Assembly (NCBI GenBank): GCA_964609265.1 | Contig: CAZSQR010000001.1 | Span: 1-60,335 of the forward strand | Source of the DNA: ASMP01 sp964609265 | GTDB lineage: Archaea > Nanobdellota > Nanobdellia > Pacearchaeales > GW2011-AR1 | Reading direction: 5' to 3' | DNA length: 60,335 nt | In this document: piece after piece, positions 43,701-49,739 of the stretch | How the letters are laid out: each line of letters begins with the position of its first letter | Numbering within the stretch: the first letter of the stretch is position 1 | The notes under the pieces: generated by a model | Databases searched by the model: none | What the model was told of the DNA's origin: nothing | The model's input: the letters and a program-made list of their open reading frames with translations, nothing else | Made by a program: the position numbers and the translations under genes

Positions 43701-43754
43701 TTCCCATTTCTTCTGCCACTTTCTTTCTATTTTTTTAAAGTTGATTGAGGACAT
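40713..43754 (-). CDS. leuS: Leucyl-tRNA synthetase (bacterial type) with inserted alpha/beta hydrolase
   Basis: 1013 residues, about 200 more than usual. The LeuRS parts are complete and bacterial-like: HMGH (PYPSGSGLHMGH, 42-52), zinc knuckle CRKC (159-162), editing domain (FTTRPDTIFGVTF 441-453; VPAHDQRDFEFA 533-544), second zinc site (CDKC 627-630, CPGC 667-670), VMSKS (767-771) and the anticodon and C-terminal domains. Between residues 239 and 437, at the start of the editing domain, lies a complete hydrolase with Ser322, Asp385/386 and His414. LeuA is 31 bp upstream on the same strand. Confidence 0.95.
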   Translation of the reverse strand: MSSINFKKIERKWQKKWEEKKIFEVKENKKKKKFFVLEMYPYPSGSGLHMGHAFNYTIGDIYARFKRMSGFNVLYPMGYDSFGLPAENAAIKAKMHPRRYTEKSIKNFLMQQKQLGLSYDWSRILWSHSPEYYKWNQFFFLKFLEKGLIYRKKSPVNWCRKCGTVLANEQVHKGKCWRHEDTDVETKQLEQWFIKTTKYAEELLQDIEKLQWPERIKIMQRNWIGRSEGTEIDFEIENPDKEISNVIIVHGSNQKEKEKLKGGSPPQNKRNWLPWIKKKLGKKGIKCETPLMPASWAPKYKDWKKELEKLKIGENSVLIGHSAGGAFLVRWLGETKKKIRKLILVSPGKAGGWHMRYLDNLYGSKTYKNIQEFVNEKIILFTAKDDYPHHITNAYNYEKELPAKVVCFEKGFGHFVEKSMGTKEFPELFEKIISKQKWPIFTTRPDTIFGVTFMVISAQHPKLFELVTNKQKKEVEKFLKKIKSVSEGELGKLEKEGVFTGIYAINPINKEKIPVYVGNFVIADYGSGMVMAVPAHDQRDFEFAKKYGIKIKQVIKGGNVKKEAYTGDGFLINSGRFNGLENHKAKWNITQYLEGEDLGRKSVQYKLRDWLVSRQRYWGTPIPIVYCDKCGVVPVPEKDLPVKLPEKVKFGKGNPLKTAKNWINVKCPGCGKKARRETDTMDTFFDSSWYYLRYCDSKNKKESFNKKKIDYWMPVNQYVGGAEHACMHLIYARFFTKALRDLGFLDFDEPFTKLFNQGMLHGEDGMVMSKSRGNVVLPEEVSKEYGIDAARLFLVSIASPDKDIEWSDAGIEGSFRFVKKVMDYFEKIKFGKTDKKIQSKLHKSIKEVTLDIENFRYNLAVIKIRKLFDGFKSEISKETAESFLKLLHPFCPHITEELWQKIDNKNFVSLESWPEFEKSKIDEKLEKEEEIINNVINDINNIIKIVRDKGKKINKIYLYSVPSEKEIYVDYFREIERRTGFQVGIYAVNDKGKHDPKNKSRKVKPGKPGIYLE
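42444..43040 (-). other. Alpha/beta hydrolase domain inserted in the LeuRS editing domain
   Basis: LeuRS residues about 239-437. It reads as an RBBP9/YdeN-like serine hydrolase: strand and oxyanion region NVIIVHGSN, nucleophile elbow LIGHSAGGAF (Ser322), LILVSPGKAGG, acid FTAKDD (Asp385/386) and GFGHF (His414). It replaces a short turn between the strands EIDFEIEN and WPIFTTRPDT. It lacks intein end residues and an endonuclease motif. Confidence 0.88.
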
Positions 43755-43784
43755 ATTCTTTTTAACAAAACCTAATTTAAAAAT

Positions 43785-44936
43785 TTAAGTCTTAATAATT
43801 TCTAAAACATCCTCATGTTGAATTTTCTTTTTTGCATCAGCTAAATTTTTTACTTTATTTGTTATCTCTTTCAACTTTTCATCATTTACTTCAACACCAT
43901 TATCCAATAAAACTTTCTTAACAGCATTTTTTCCAGAATGTTTTCCAATAACTAAATTCTCTCCAACCCAACCAACATTCTCTGCTTTTATTATTTCATA
44001 AGTATCCTTGCAGGCAATAACCCCTGCCTGATGAACCCCCGCCTCGTGAGCAAAAGCATTCTTTCCAACTATTGCTTTATTTCTTTGAACAGCCAAACCA
44101 GTTAAATCCCTTACAAGATTTGAAACAGGACATAATAATTTTGTATTAATATTCAAATTTTTTTTATAATAATCTTTTCTGGTAACTAAATTCATCACAA
44201 CTTCCTCAAGAGACGCATTTCCAGCACGCTCTCCAATTCCATTAATTGTGCATTCAATTTGGGTTGCCCCAGCTTCAACAGCAGCCAGAGAATTTGCAAC
44301 AGCATTTCCCAAATCATTATGACAATGAGCAGAAATTTTAATATTCTTTTCTCTTATTAAATCTCCAAGAGAATCAAAAACATATTGAAACCTTTTTTTA
44401 ATTTCTTCTGGAACAGCATAACCTACGGTATCTGGAAGATTAATTATTCCTGCTCCTGCATTAATCGCTGTTTTTATTACATCAATCATAAAAGAATATT
44501 CTGTTCTGATTGCATCTTCTAAAGAAAATTCAATTTCTGGGCAGAGAGATTTTGCATATCTTATACTTTTTTTAGTTTTCTCAATTACTTCTTTAGGAGA
44601 CATCTTCAACTTTTTCTCCATATGAATTTTAGATGTTCCAAGAAAAATATGAATTCGAGGTCTTTTAGAATATTTAACGGCTTCATAACATCTATAAATA
44701 TCTTTTTCAAGTGCTCTTGCCAAACCACAAATAACAGGACCTTTTACTTTTTGTGCAATTTTTTTAACGGCGTAAAAATCATCAGCACTTGCAATAGGAA
44801 AACCCGCTTCAATAACATCCACCCCCAAATTTCTCAAAGCATAAGCTATGTCCAATTTTTCACGAGAATTAAGAGTAGCTCCTGGACTTTGCTCTCCATC
44901 TCTTAAAGTTGTATCAAAAATCTCAATAGAATTCAT
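43785..44936 (-). CDS. leuA: 2-isopropylmalate synthase-like, catalytic domain only
   Basis: 383 residues. A TIM barrel with FDTTLRDGEQSPGATLN, the metal His pair HCHNDLGNAVANSL and the family stretch GERAGNASLEEVVMNL, then the subdomain with FAHEAGVHQAGV and GKHSGKNAVKKVL. The C-terminal LeuA regulatory domain (usually more than 100 residues) is absent, so leucine feedback is unlikely. Homocitrate or citramalate synthase activity cannot be excluded. No other leucine-pathway gene is in the window. It leads LeuRS by 31 bp and has a palindrome at its promoter. Confidence 0.85.
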   Translation of the reverse strand: MNSIEIFDTTLRDGEQSPGATLNSREKLDIAYALRNLGVDVIEAGFPIASADDFYAVKKIAQKVKGPVICGLARALEKDIYRCYEAVKYSKRPRIHIFLGTSKIHMEKKLKMSPKEVIEKTKKSIRYAKSLCPEIEFSLEDAIRTEYSFMIDVIKTAINAGAGIINLPDTVGYAVPEEIKKRFQYVFDSLGDLIREKNIKISAHCHNDLGNAVANSLAAVEAGATQIECTINGIGERAGNASLEEVVMNLVTRKDYYKKNLNINTKLLCPVSNLVRDLTGLAVQRNKAIVGKNAFAHEAGVHQAGVIACKDTYEIIKAENVGWVGENLVIGKHSGKNAVKKVLLDNGVEVNDEKLKEITNKVKNLADAKKKIQHEDVLEIIKT

Positions 44937-44962
44937 TTTAAATTATAAAATTTAGTTCAATA

Positions 44963-44992
44963 AGATTCATCTATGATGAATCTATAATAAAA
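44963..44992 (-). promoter_or_regulatory. Palindromic operator-like element at the leuA promoter
   Basis: A perfect inverted repeat AGATTCATC/GATGAATCT with a 3-bp spacer (44963-44983) lies directly downstream of a TATA-like TTTTATTATA (minus strand, 44983-44992) and 27 bp before the leuA ATG. This is where an archaeal repressor dimer would block initiation. Confidence 0.5.
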
Positions 44993-45124
44993 TCAGCAAA
45001 GCTAAAGAATTCAAAACTTCTATTTTATTTTCTTTAGCAATTTTCATAAAATATTTAAAACCTCCAAGTATATAAATATTTTGTTCACTCACAACTTTTA
45101 AATATTCTCTTTCTCTTTTTAACC

Positions 45125-45643
45125 ATGGAAAAAATTAAGGCACATATTGCTAGCGAGACAATTTCAAGCAATTCTACAGAGGCTTTCACTTTACACAAGA
45201 AAAGTAGTTTTGGCGAACCTATAGGAGAAAAAATTCAGTATTCTCTGTCAGAAGCACTTTTCCTTGTTGAAAAGAATAAAACAGAGGTTTTTTGTGGTAA
45301 GAAAAAAATTTCGTCTGAAGAGCTTTTGAAAAAACTCCAGAAAATTGACAAGAGAATCTCGGTTAAATATCGCGTTTTTAAAGATTTAAGGGAAAGGGGC
45401 TATCTTGTAAAAACTGCTCTAAAATTCGGGGCTGACTTTAGAGTTTATGAAAAAGGAGCAAAGCCAGGAAAAAAACATGCCAAATGGATTGTATTCGCAG
45501 ACCATGAATCAAAAAAGCTTACATGGCATGAATTTTCAGCCAAGAATCGTGTTGCCCACAGCACAAAGAAAAAACTGCTCTTAGCGATTGTTGACGACGA
45601 AGGAGATGTCAGTTATTGGGAAGTAAATTGGGTGAGACCCTGA
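45125..45643 (+). CDS. endA: tRNA-splicing endonuclease EndA
   Basis: 172 residues, the homotetrameric archaeal type. The catalytic triad is Tyr108 (FRVYEKG), His118 (GKKHAKWIVF) and Lys149 (STKKKLLLAIVD). The spacings of 10 and 31 residues match the well-studied archaeal enzyme. It cuts bulge-helix-bulge introns such as those in tRNA-Ile (3775) and tRNA-Arg (27329) here. It is divergent from leuA. Confidence 0.96.
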   Translation: MEKIKAHIASETISSNSTEAFTLHKKSSFGEPIGEKIQYSLSEALFLVEKNKTEVFCGKKKISSEELLKKLQKIDKRISVKYRVFKDLRERGYLVKTALKFGADFRVYEKGAKPGKKHAKWIVFADHESKKLTWHEFSAKNRVAHSTKKKLLLAIVDDEGDVSYWEVNWVRP

Positions 45644-45666
45644 TACTTTACATCTAAAGATAAAAA

Positions 45667-45676
45667 TCTTTATAAC
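45667..45676 (+). promoter_or_regulatory. TATA-like box for the winged-helix gene
   Basis: TCTTTATAAC is centred about 27 bp before the ATG at 45698, favouring it over the TTG at 45692. Confidence 0.5.
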
Positions 45677-45697
45677 CTTTCCATTTCTCATTTGATT

Positions 45698-46519
45698 ATG
45701 CCTGCTCAAGATACATCAAAAATAAAAGAAAAAATAATTTCTGTCTTAAGAAGAAACGGTCCAAGTCTCCCGGTTCATATCGCCAGAGAAATTGATTCAA
45801 GTATACTTTTCACGTCTGCATTTCTTTCAGAACTTGTCTCTGAAAAGAAAATAAAAATGAGTAATCTAAAAATTGGAAACTCTCCTCTTTATTTAATTGC
45901 GGGACAGGAATACATGATTGAAAAATATTCCCATTATTTAAAAAGCAAAGAGAAAGAGGCTTTTCATCTTCTAAAAGAAAAAAAATTTATGAAAGACTCT
46001 GAACAGAACCCGGCAATAAGAGTTGCCCTAAAAGAAATAAAAGATTTTGCCATTCCTTTTCAAAAGCCTGATACAGGAGAATTATACTGGAAATTTTTCA
46101 CAGTACCAGAGTCTGAATTCACAGAAAAAATAAAACCAGAACCCAGAAAAGAAGAAAGAAAAAAAATAAAGAAAATTTTCAAAAATAAAACTACAAAAAG
46201 AATGTCTTCTAAAAAAGAGAATAAATTACTAAATAAAGTAAAGGAATTTTTATCCGAGAGAGAAATAGAAATTGTGGATATAATCAGTTTTGATAAAAAT
46301 GAAATAATGTTAAAAATAAAAAAGAGGGACAGCGGGACAGCGAGAATATTCATAGCGTATAAAAAAAAGAAAATTAACGAAGCAGACATTATAAAAGCTG
46401 CAAAAAAAGCTGCTGAATTTGGGCTTCCGTATATGATTGCGAATTCCGGAGGTCCTCTAAAAAAGGTGGAAGATTTAATTAATGCAACAAAAAATCTCTA
46501 CTCTTTTGAAAAACTCTAA
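45698..46519 (+). CDS. Winged-helix protein of unknown function
   Basis: 273 residues. The N-terminal 75 residues are winged-helix-like (IKEKIISVLRRNGPSLPVHIAREIDSSILFTSAFLSELVSEKKI). A middle region is followed by a Lys-rich linker (about 150-180) and a C-terminal alpha/beta domain (IVDIISFDKNEIMLKIKKRD...FIAYKKKKINEADIIKAAKKAAEFGLPYMI) with a restriction-endonuclease-like feel (xIAYKKKK), but no clear catalytic set. A chromatin or RNA-related role is only a guess. Confidence 0.6.
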   Translation: MPAQDTSKIKEKIISVLRRNGPSLPVHIAREIDSSILFTSAFLSELVSEKKIKMSNLKIGNSPLYLIAGQEYMIEKYSHYLKSKEKEAFHLLKEKKFMKDSEQNPAIRVALKEIKDFAIPFQKPDTGELYWKFFTVPESEFTEKIKPEPRKEERKKIKKIFKNKTTKRMSSKKENKLLNKVKEFLSEREIEIVDIISFDKNEIMLKIKKRDSGTARIFIAYKKKKINEADIIKAAKKAAEFGLPYMIANSGGPLKKVEDLINATKNLYSFEKL

Positions 46520-46537
46520 AATAAAAAAGAGGGACAG
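46313..46537 (+). repeat. 20-bp direct repeat around the end of the winged-helix gene
   Basis: A 20-nt sequence containing AAAAAAGAGGGACAG occurs at 46313-46332 and again at 46518-46537. The first copy is coding; the second overlaps the stop codon and leads towards the S17e gene. Confidence 0.6.
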
Positions 46538-46588
46538 ATAAAAACTTTTAAAAATAGACAAAAAGATAGATTATTAACACAGGATAAA

Positions 46589-46768
46589 ATGGGAAAAATA
46601 AAAACAAAACTGATAAAGAGAACGACTAAAGAGCTAATAAAGAAAGGTATTAAATTCAGTGAGAGCTTTGAGGGAAATAAAAAAATTCTTGGGAACACAA
46701 TTCCAAGCAAGAAAATAAAAAATCAAATAGCAGGATTCATCGCAAGAATTAAGAAACAAAAGCAGTAA
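46589..46768 (+). CDS. rps17e: Small ribosomal subunit protein eS17
   Basis: 59 residues: MGKIKTKLIKRTTKELIKK and the family motif IPSKKIKNQIAGFIARIKK. This matches archaeal S17e in length and pattern. It binds the 30S subunit. The frame is short but has ATG, TAA and an A-rich AGGA upstream, and a TATA-like box (ACTTTTAAAAATA, near 46545-46557) about 40 bp before. Confidence 0.93.
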   Translation: MGKIKTKLIKRTTKELIKKGIKFSESFEGNKKILGNTIPSKKIKNQIAGFIARIKKQKQ

Positions 46769-46794
46769 ATAAATGATATTAATTATCATAAAAT

Positions 46795-47019
46795 TCATTT
46801 CTTTTTCTCAGACAAAAGTCTTTTTATATCCTTAACATCATTTCTTATCTTCTTAATCTCTTTATTCTTTTTCCAGTTTATCACTACATTAATTATACTA
46901 AAAATTAAATAGAGAAGAATGATTCCGCCAAGTGCCTGAATAAGTTTTGTAATAGAAAATAGAGGGGAAGTAAGAGTATCAATAGCACCGGTAGCATTTG
47001 CAATTATTGTTTCAGTCAT
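46795..47019 (-). CDS. Small single-span membrane protein
   Basis: 74 residues. One or two hydrophobic stretches (SPLFSITKLIQALGGIILLYLIFSIINVVI) are followed by a basic cytoplasmic tail predicted to be helical (NKEIKKIRNDVKDIKRLLSEKKK). No family recognised. It converges with the S17e gene. Confidence 0.5.
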   Translation of the reverse strand: MTETIIANATGAIDTLTSPLFSITKLIQALGGIILLYLIFSIINVVINWKKNKEIKKIRNDVKDIKRLLSEKKK

Positions 47020-47047
47020 TTCAAATTTCTAATTTGATAACCTCAAA

Positions 47048-47057
47048 ACTTTTAAAT
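47048..47057 (+). promoter_or_regulatory. TATA-like box for tRNA-Met
   Basis: ACTTTTAAAT is centred about 26 bp before the tRNA 5' end at 47078. Confidence 0.5.
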
Positions 47058-47077
47058 CAAATGCGTTTATTAATCTT

Positions 47078-47150
47078 GTCTCTGTAGCTCAGCGTCAAGA
47101 GCGCCTGTCTCATGAGCAGGAGGTCGGGGGTTAAACTCCCCCCAGAGACA
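47078..47150 (+). tRNA. tRNA with CAT anticodon (elongator Met or Ile2)
   Basis: 73 nt, all stems paired: acceptor GTCTCTG/CAGAGAC, D GCTC/GAGC, anticodon CCTGT/GCAGG around CTCATGA, T GGGGG/CCCCC around TTAAACT. The first pair G-C argues against the archaeal initiator, which usually begins A-U. The D-loop AGCGTCAA has U where G19 is expected and the T-loop has A at 56, so the elbow pair is U-A instead of G-C. Confidence 0.9.
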
Positions 47151-47153
47151 TTT

Positions 47154-47519
47154 TTAGATTTTATTTAAAGAAGCTCTGATTCTCTCTGCATTTCCTTTGA
47201 TATCTCTTTTATCTGCTTTTACATCTCCTGGAAAAACCCACACGTGTGCATGAGGAACTTCTTCGCCGATAATTTTAGAAATAATCCATTCGGTTCCGAA
47301 AGCTTTTTGTTGAGCCCTAGCTATTTTCTGAACCAGTTCGAAATATTCCCCTATATTTGGTACATCCCAGACCCACCTGTAATGATTTTTAGGAATAACC
47401 TGCACGTGTCCTGGCGACTGAGGATTAATATCCATAAACGCAATAAAGTTGCTATCTTCATAAACTATCTCTGTAGGAATTTCTTTAGCAGCAATCTTAC
47501 AAAAAATACACTCTTTCAT
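47154..47519 (-). CDS. HIT-family nucleotide hydrolase
   Basis: 121 residues. CIFCKIAAKEIPTEIVYED at the start and the late catalytic strand VPHAHVWVFP are typical of HIT proteins. The catalytic middle His92 is kept, but the third His of HxHxH is Trp94. It hydrolyses nucleotide phosphoramidates or dinucleotides. It converges with tRNA-Met, its stop being only 3 bp away. Confidence 0.92.
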   Translation of the reverse strand: MKECIFCKIAAKEIPTEIVYEDSNFIAFMDINPQSPGHVQVIPKNHYRWVWDVPNIGEYFELVQKIARAQQKAFGTEWIISKIIGEEVPHAHVWVFPGDVKADKRDIKGNAERIRASLNKI

Positions 47520-47644
47520 GAAAGAATCAATACTTCAAAATTTAAAAACTTAATGACAAAAAAATTCTGATAAATACAATTATCAAAAAAGATGAGATAT
47601 CATAAATTAAAATCTAATAAAAAATAAAAAATAAAATAGGGAAT

Positions 47645-47740
47645 TTATCTTTTTTTCTTCTTTTTCTTTTTTGTGGTTTTCTTTTTCTTTTTCTTTTTTG
47701 TGGTTTTCTTTTTCTTCTTAGCCTTTTTTCTTTTAGCCAT
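47645..47740 (-). CDS. Poly-lysine micro-protein
   Basis: 31 residues: 22 Lys, 2 Arg, 4 Thr and 2 Ala after the initiator Met. Two tandem copies of TTKKKKKKK are encoded by a 27-bp repeat. It has a Shine-Dalgarno-like GAGGTG just before the ATG, and TATA-like TTTATAAA elements further upstream (around 47782-47803). It could coat DNA or RNA like a mini histone tail. Low complexity makes chance possible, but the expression signals argue for a gene. Confidence 0.5.
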   Translation of the reverse strand: MAKRKKAKKKKKTTKKKKKKKTTKKKKKKKR

Positions 47741-47908
47741 TGTTAACACCTCATTTTAATTAAGAATATTATGAATTAATTGTTTATAAATTTTTTTATA
47801 AATTTTTTGGTGAGATATTCCGGAGGATTTTGTTTGTCCTTTTCCCGTCGATAAAAAAGGTATAAAAGGTTTCTTTTTTATTTTTGATCTTTTTGTAGAA
47901 AATTAAAA

Positions 47909-49609
47909 TTACTTTTTTCTTGTATCCACAAGTTTACCAAATTTTTTGATATTTTCTCCCTCTATTCCATTTTTTAGGGTTTTATTAATCTCGCTAATTT
48001 TAATTCTTACTTGCTCTGTAGAATCTCTGAATCTGATTGTTACATCTTTTTTATCCAGACTGAGTTCATCAACAGTTATGCAGAAAGGGATTCCTGTTTC
48101 ATCAGCCCGTGAATATCTCCGGCCAACACTTCCTCCCATATCAAAGACAACGTTAAAATCTTTTTTTAAAGAACTATAGATCTCTTTCGAAAGTTTAACA
48201 ATTTTTTCATTGGTTTTTACAATCGGAAATATGGCTGCTTTGACGGGTGCAAGACTTGGATGAATTTTTAACACTATATTCTCTCTCTTCTTATCAAAAA
48301 AATAAGAATCAAACATAAAAACAAGAAAAGCCCTTTCAACACCAAGGCTTGGCTCGCAAACAACATGAGGGAGAACTTTTTTTTCTGTCGCAGAGTCAAA
48401 AACCTTTAGGTCTTTTTTGGAAAATTTTTCATGCTGGCTTAAATCATAATCTCCGCGGTCTGCAATGCCTTCAAGTTCTTTCCATCCAAAAGGAAATTTA
48501 TATTCCAAATCCCAAGTATCAGTTGAGTAATGGGAAAGCTCGTATTTTTTATGCTGTCTTATCCTAAAATTTTCAGGGTTTGCTCCAAGACTTTTAAACC
48601 ATAAAAACTCTGTCGCGAGCCAGTAAGCGTGCCAGTCTTTTTTTATTATCTTTTTTTTCAGAGATTCTTTTATTTTCATTTTTACAGGCTCCTGATTTTT
48701 TTCCTGGGCTTCATCATCGTAGACCAAAATTTCCACATCAGGAATTTCATAAGGACAAACTTCTTTTTTAGGGTTTACAAAGTATTCAATTTCCATCTGC
48801 TCAAATTCTCTGGAACGGAACAAAAAATCCCTTGGAGCAATTTCGTTTCTGAATGCTTTTCCAATCTGAGCAATTCCACAGGGCAATTTCAACCTAGCAT
48901 TTTCATAAACAGATTTAAAATTAGTAAAAATCAGCTGGGCAGTCTCAGGTCTTAGATAACTCTTAGAATCTCCTCCAACCATAACCTCAAACATTAATTT
49001 GAATTCCTTTGCTGTCTTCTCGTCGTAATCTCCGCCACAAAATTCACATTTTGTTTTTCCAAGTTCGCCTTTGCTAGTCTTACTTTGTTTTTTGCATTTT
49101 TTGCAAACAACAAAAATATCGCTAAAACTTTCAACATGGCCTGAAGCTTCCCATGTTTTTGGATGTGTGATAATGCTGCCGTCAATTCCGGCAATATCAT
49201 CCCTCTGTTTTACATGGAAGTCCCACCAGGCTCTCTTAATATTATTTTTAAGTTCAACCCCTAAATGACCAAAATCCCAGAAACCTGCAAATCCCCCATA
49301 AATTTCTCCTGAAGGATAAACAAAACCTTTTCTCCTGCAAAAAGTCGCAAGTTCTTCAATTGAAATATTCTGCTTTTCCATAACTGATACCTTTTTTTTC
49401 AATTTTCCTAAATGTGAGGCAGGTTTGGTGTCTTTTGATTTTTCTTTCTTCATTTTTTCGATTATTTGTCTGGCTTTTTTCTCTGCTTGTTTTTTATCTT
49501 TTCCAAGATAACCAAGGCACTTGCTTATAACCTTTTTACCCTCTCTCACGCTTTTTCGAAGATAATAATAATCTTTTCCATGAACTTTTTGTTTAACTAT
49601 AAAAGCCAT
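47909..49609 (-). CDS. glyS: Glycyl-tRNA synthetase (dimeric class II) with N-terminal extension
   Basis: 566 residues from the ATG ending at 49609; the TATA box (49629-49642) fits this start, not the ATG ending at 49621. Residues 1-80 are an extension that begins AFIVKQKVHGKDYYYLRKS and continues to KCLGYLG, then a Lys-rich linker. The GlyRS core follows: FCRRKGFVYPSGEIYGGFAGFWDFGHLGVELKNN, YLRPETAQLIFTNF, FRNEIAPRDFLFRSREFEQMEIEYF, EPSLGVERAFL and the anticodon domain. Zinc-type Cys pairs CKKC and CEFC are present. It charges tRNA-Gly. Confidence 0.95.
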   Translation of the reverse strand: MAFIVKQKVHGKDYYYLRKSVREGKKVISKCLGYLGKDKKQAEKKARQIIEKMKKEKSKDTKPASHLGKLKKKVSVMEKQNISIEELATFCRRKGFVYPSGEIYGGFAGFWDFGHLGVELKNNIKRAWWDFHVKQRDDIAGIDGSIITHPKTWEASGHVESFSDIFVVCKKCKKQSKTSKGELGKTKCEFCGGDYDEKTAKEFKLMFEVMVGGDSKSYLRPETAQLIFTNFKSVYENARLKLPCGIAQIGKAFRNEIAPRDFLFRSREFEQMEIEYFVNPKKEVCPYEIPDVEILVYDDEAQEKNQEPVKMKIKESLKKKIIKKDWHAYWLATEFLWFKSLGANPENFRIRQHKKYELSHYSTDTWDLEYKFPFGWKELEGIADRGDYDLSQHEKFSKKDLKVFDSATEKKVLPHVVCEPSLGVERAFLVFMFDSYFFDKKRENIVLKIHPSLAPVKAAIFPIVKTNEKIVKLSKEIYSSLKKDFNVVFDMGGSVGRRYSRADETGIPFCITVDELSLDKKDVTIRFRDSTEQVRIKISEINKTLKNGIEGENIKKFGKLVDTRKK

Positions 49610-49739
49610 AGAGTTATACACTACAAATAGATATATAAATCTTTGGTATTAACTACATTTAAATATTTATATACATATATAATAAGTATTCTTATAAAAA
49701 TACATACTTTTTTAAGGCTAATTACATACATGATAGGTA

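Noticed and set aside
47645..47740. Pyrimidine-rich stretch as a terminator only
   Set aside because: A clean ATG-to-stop frame with Shine-Dalgarno and TATA-like elements fits better, though a terminator role for glyS or HIT transcripts is not excluded.
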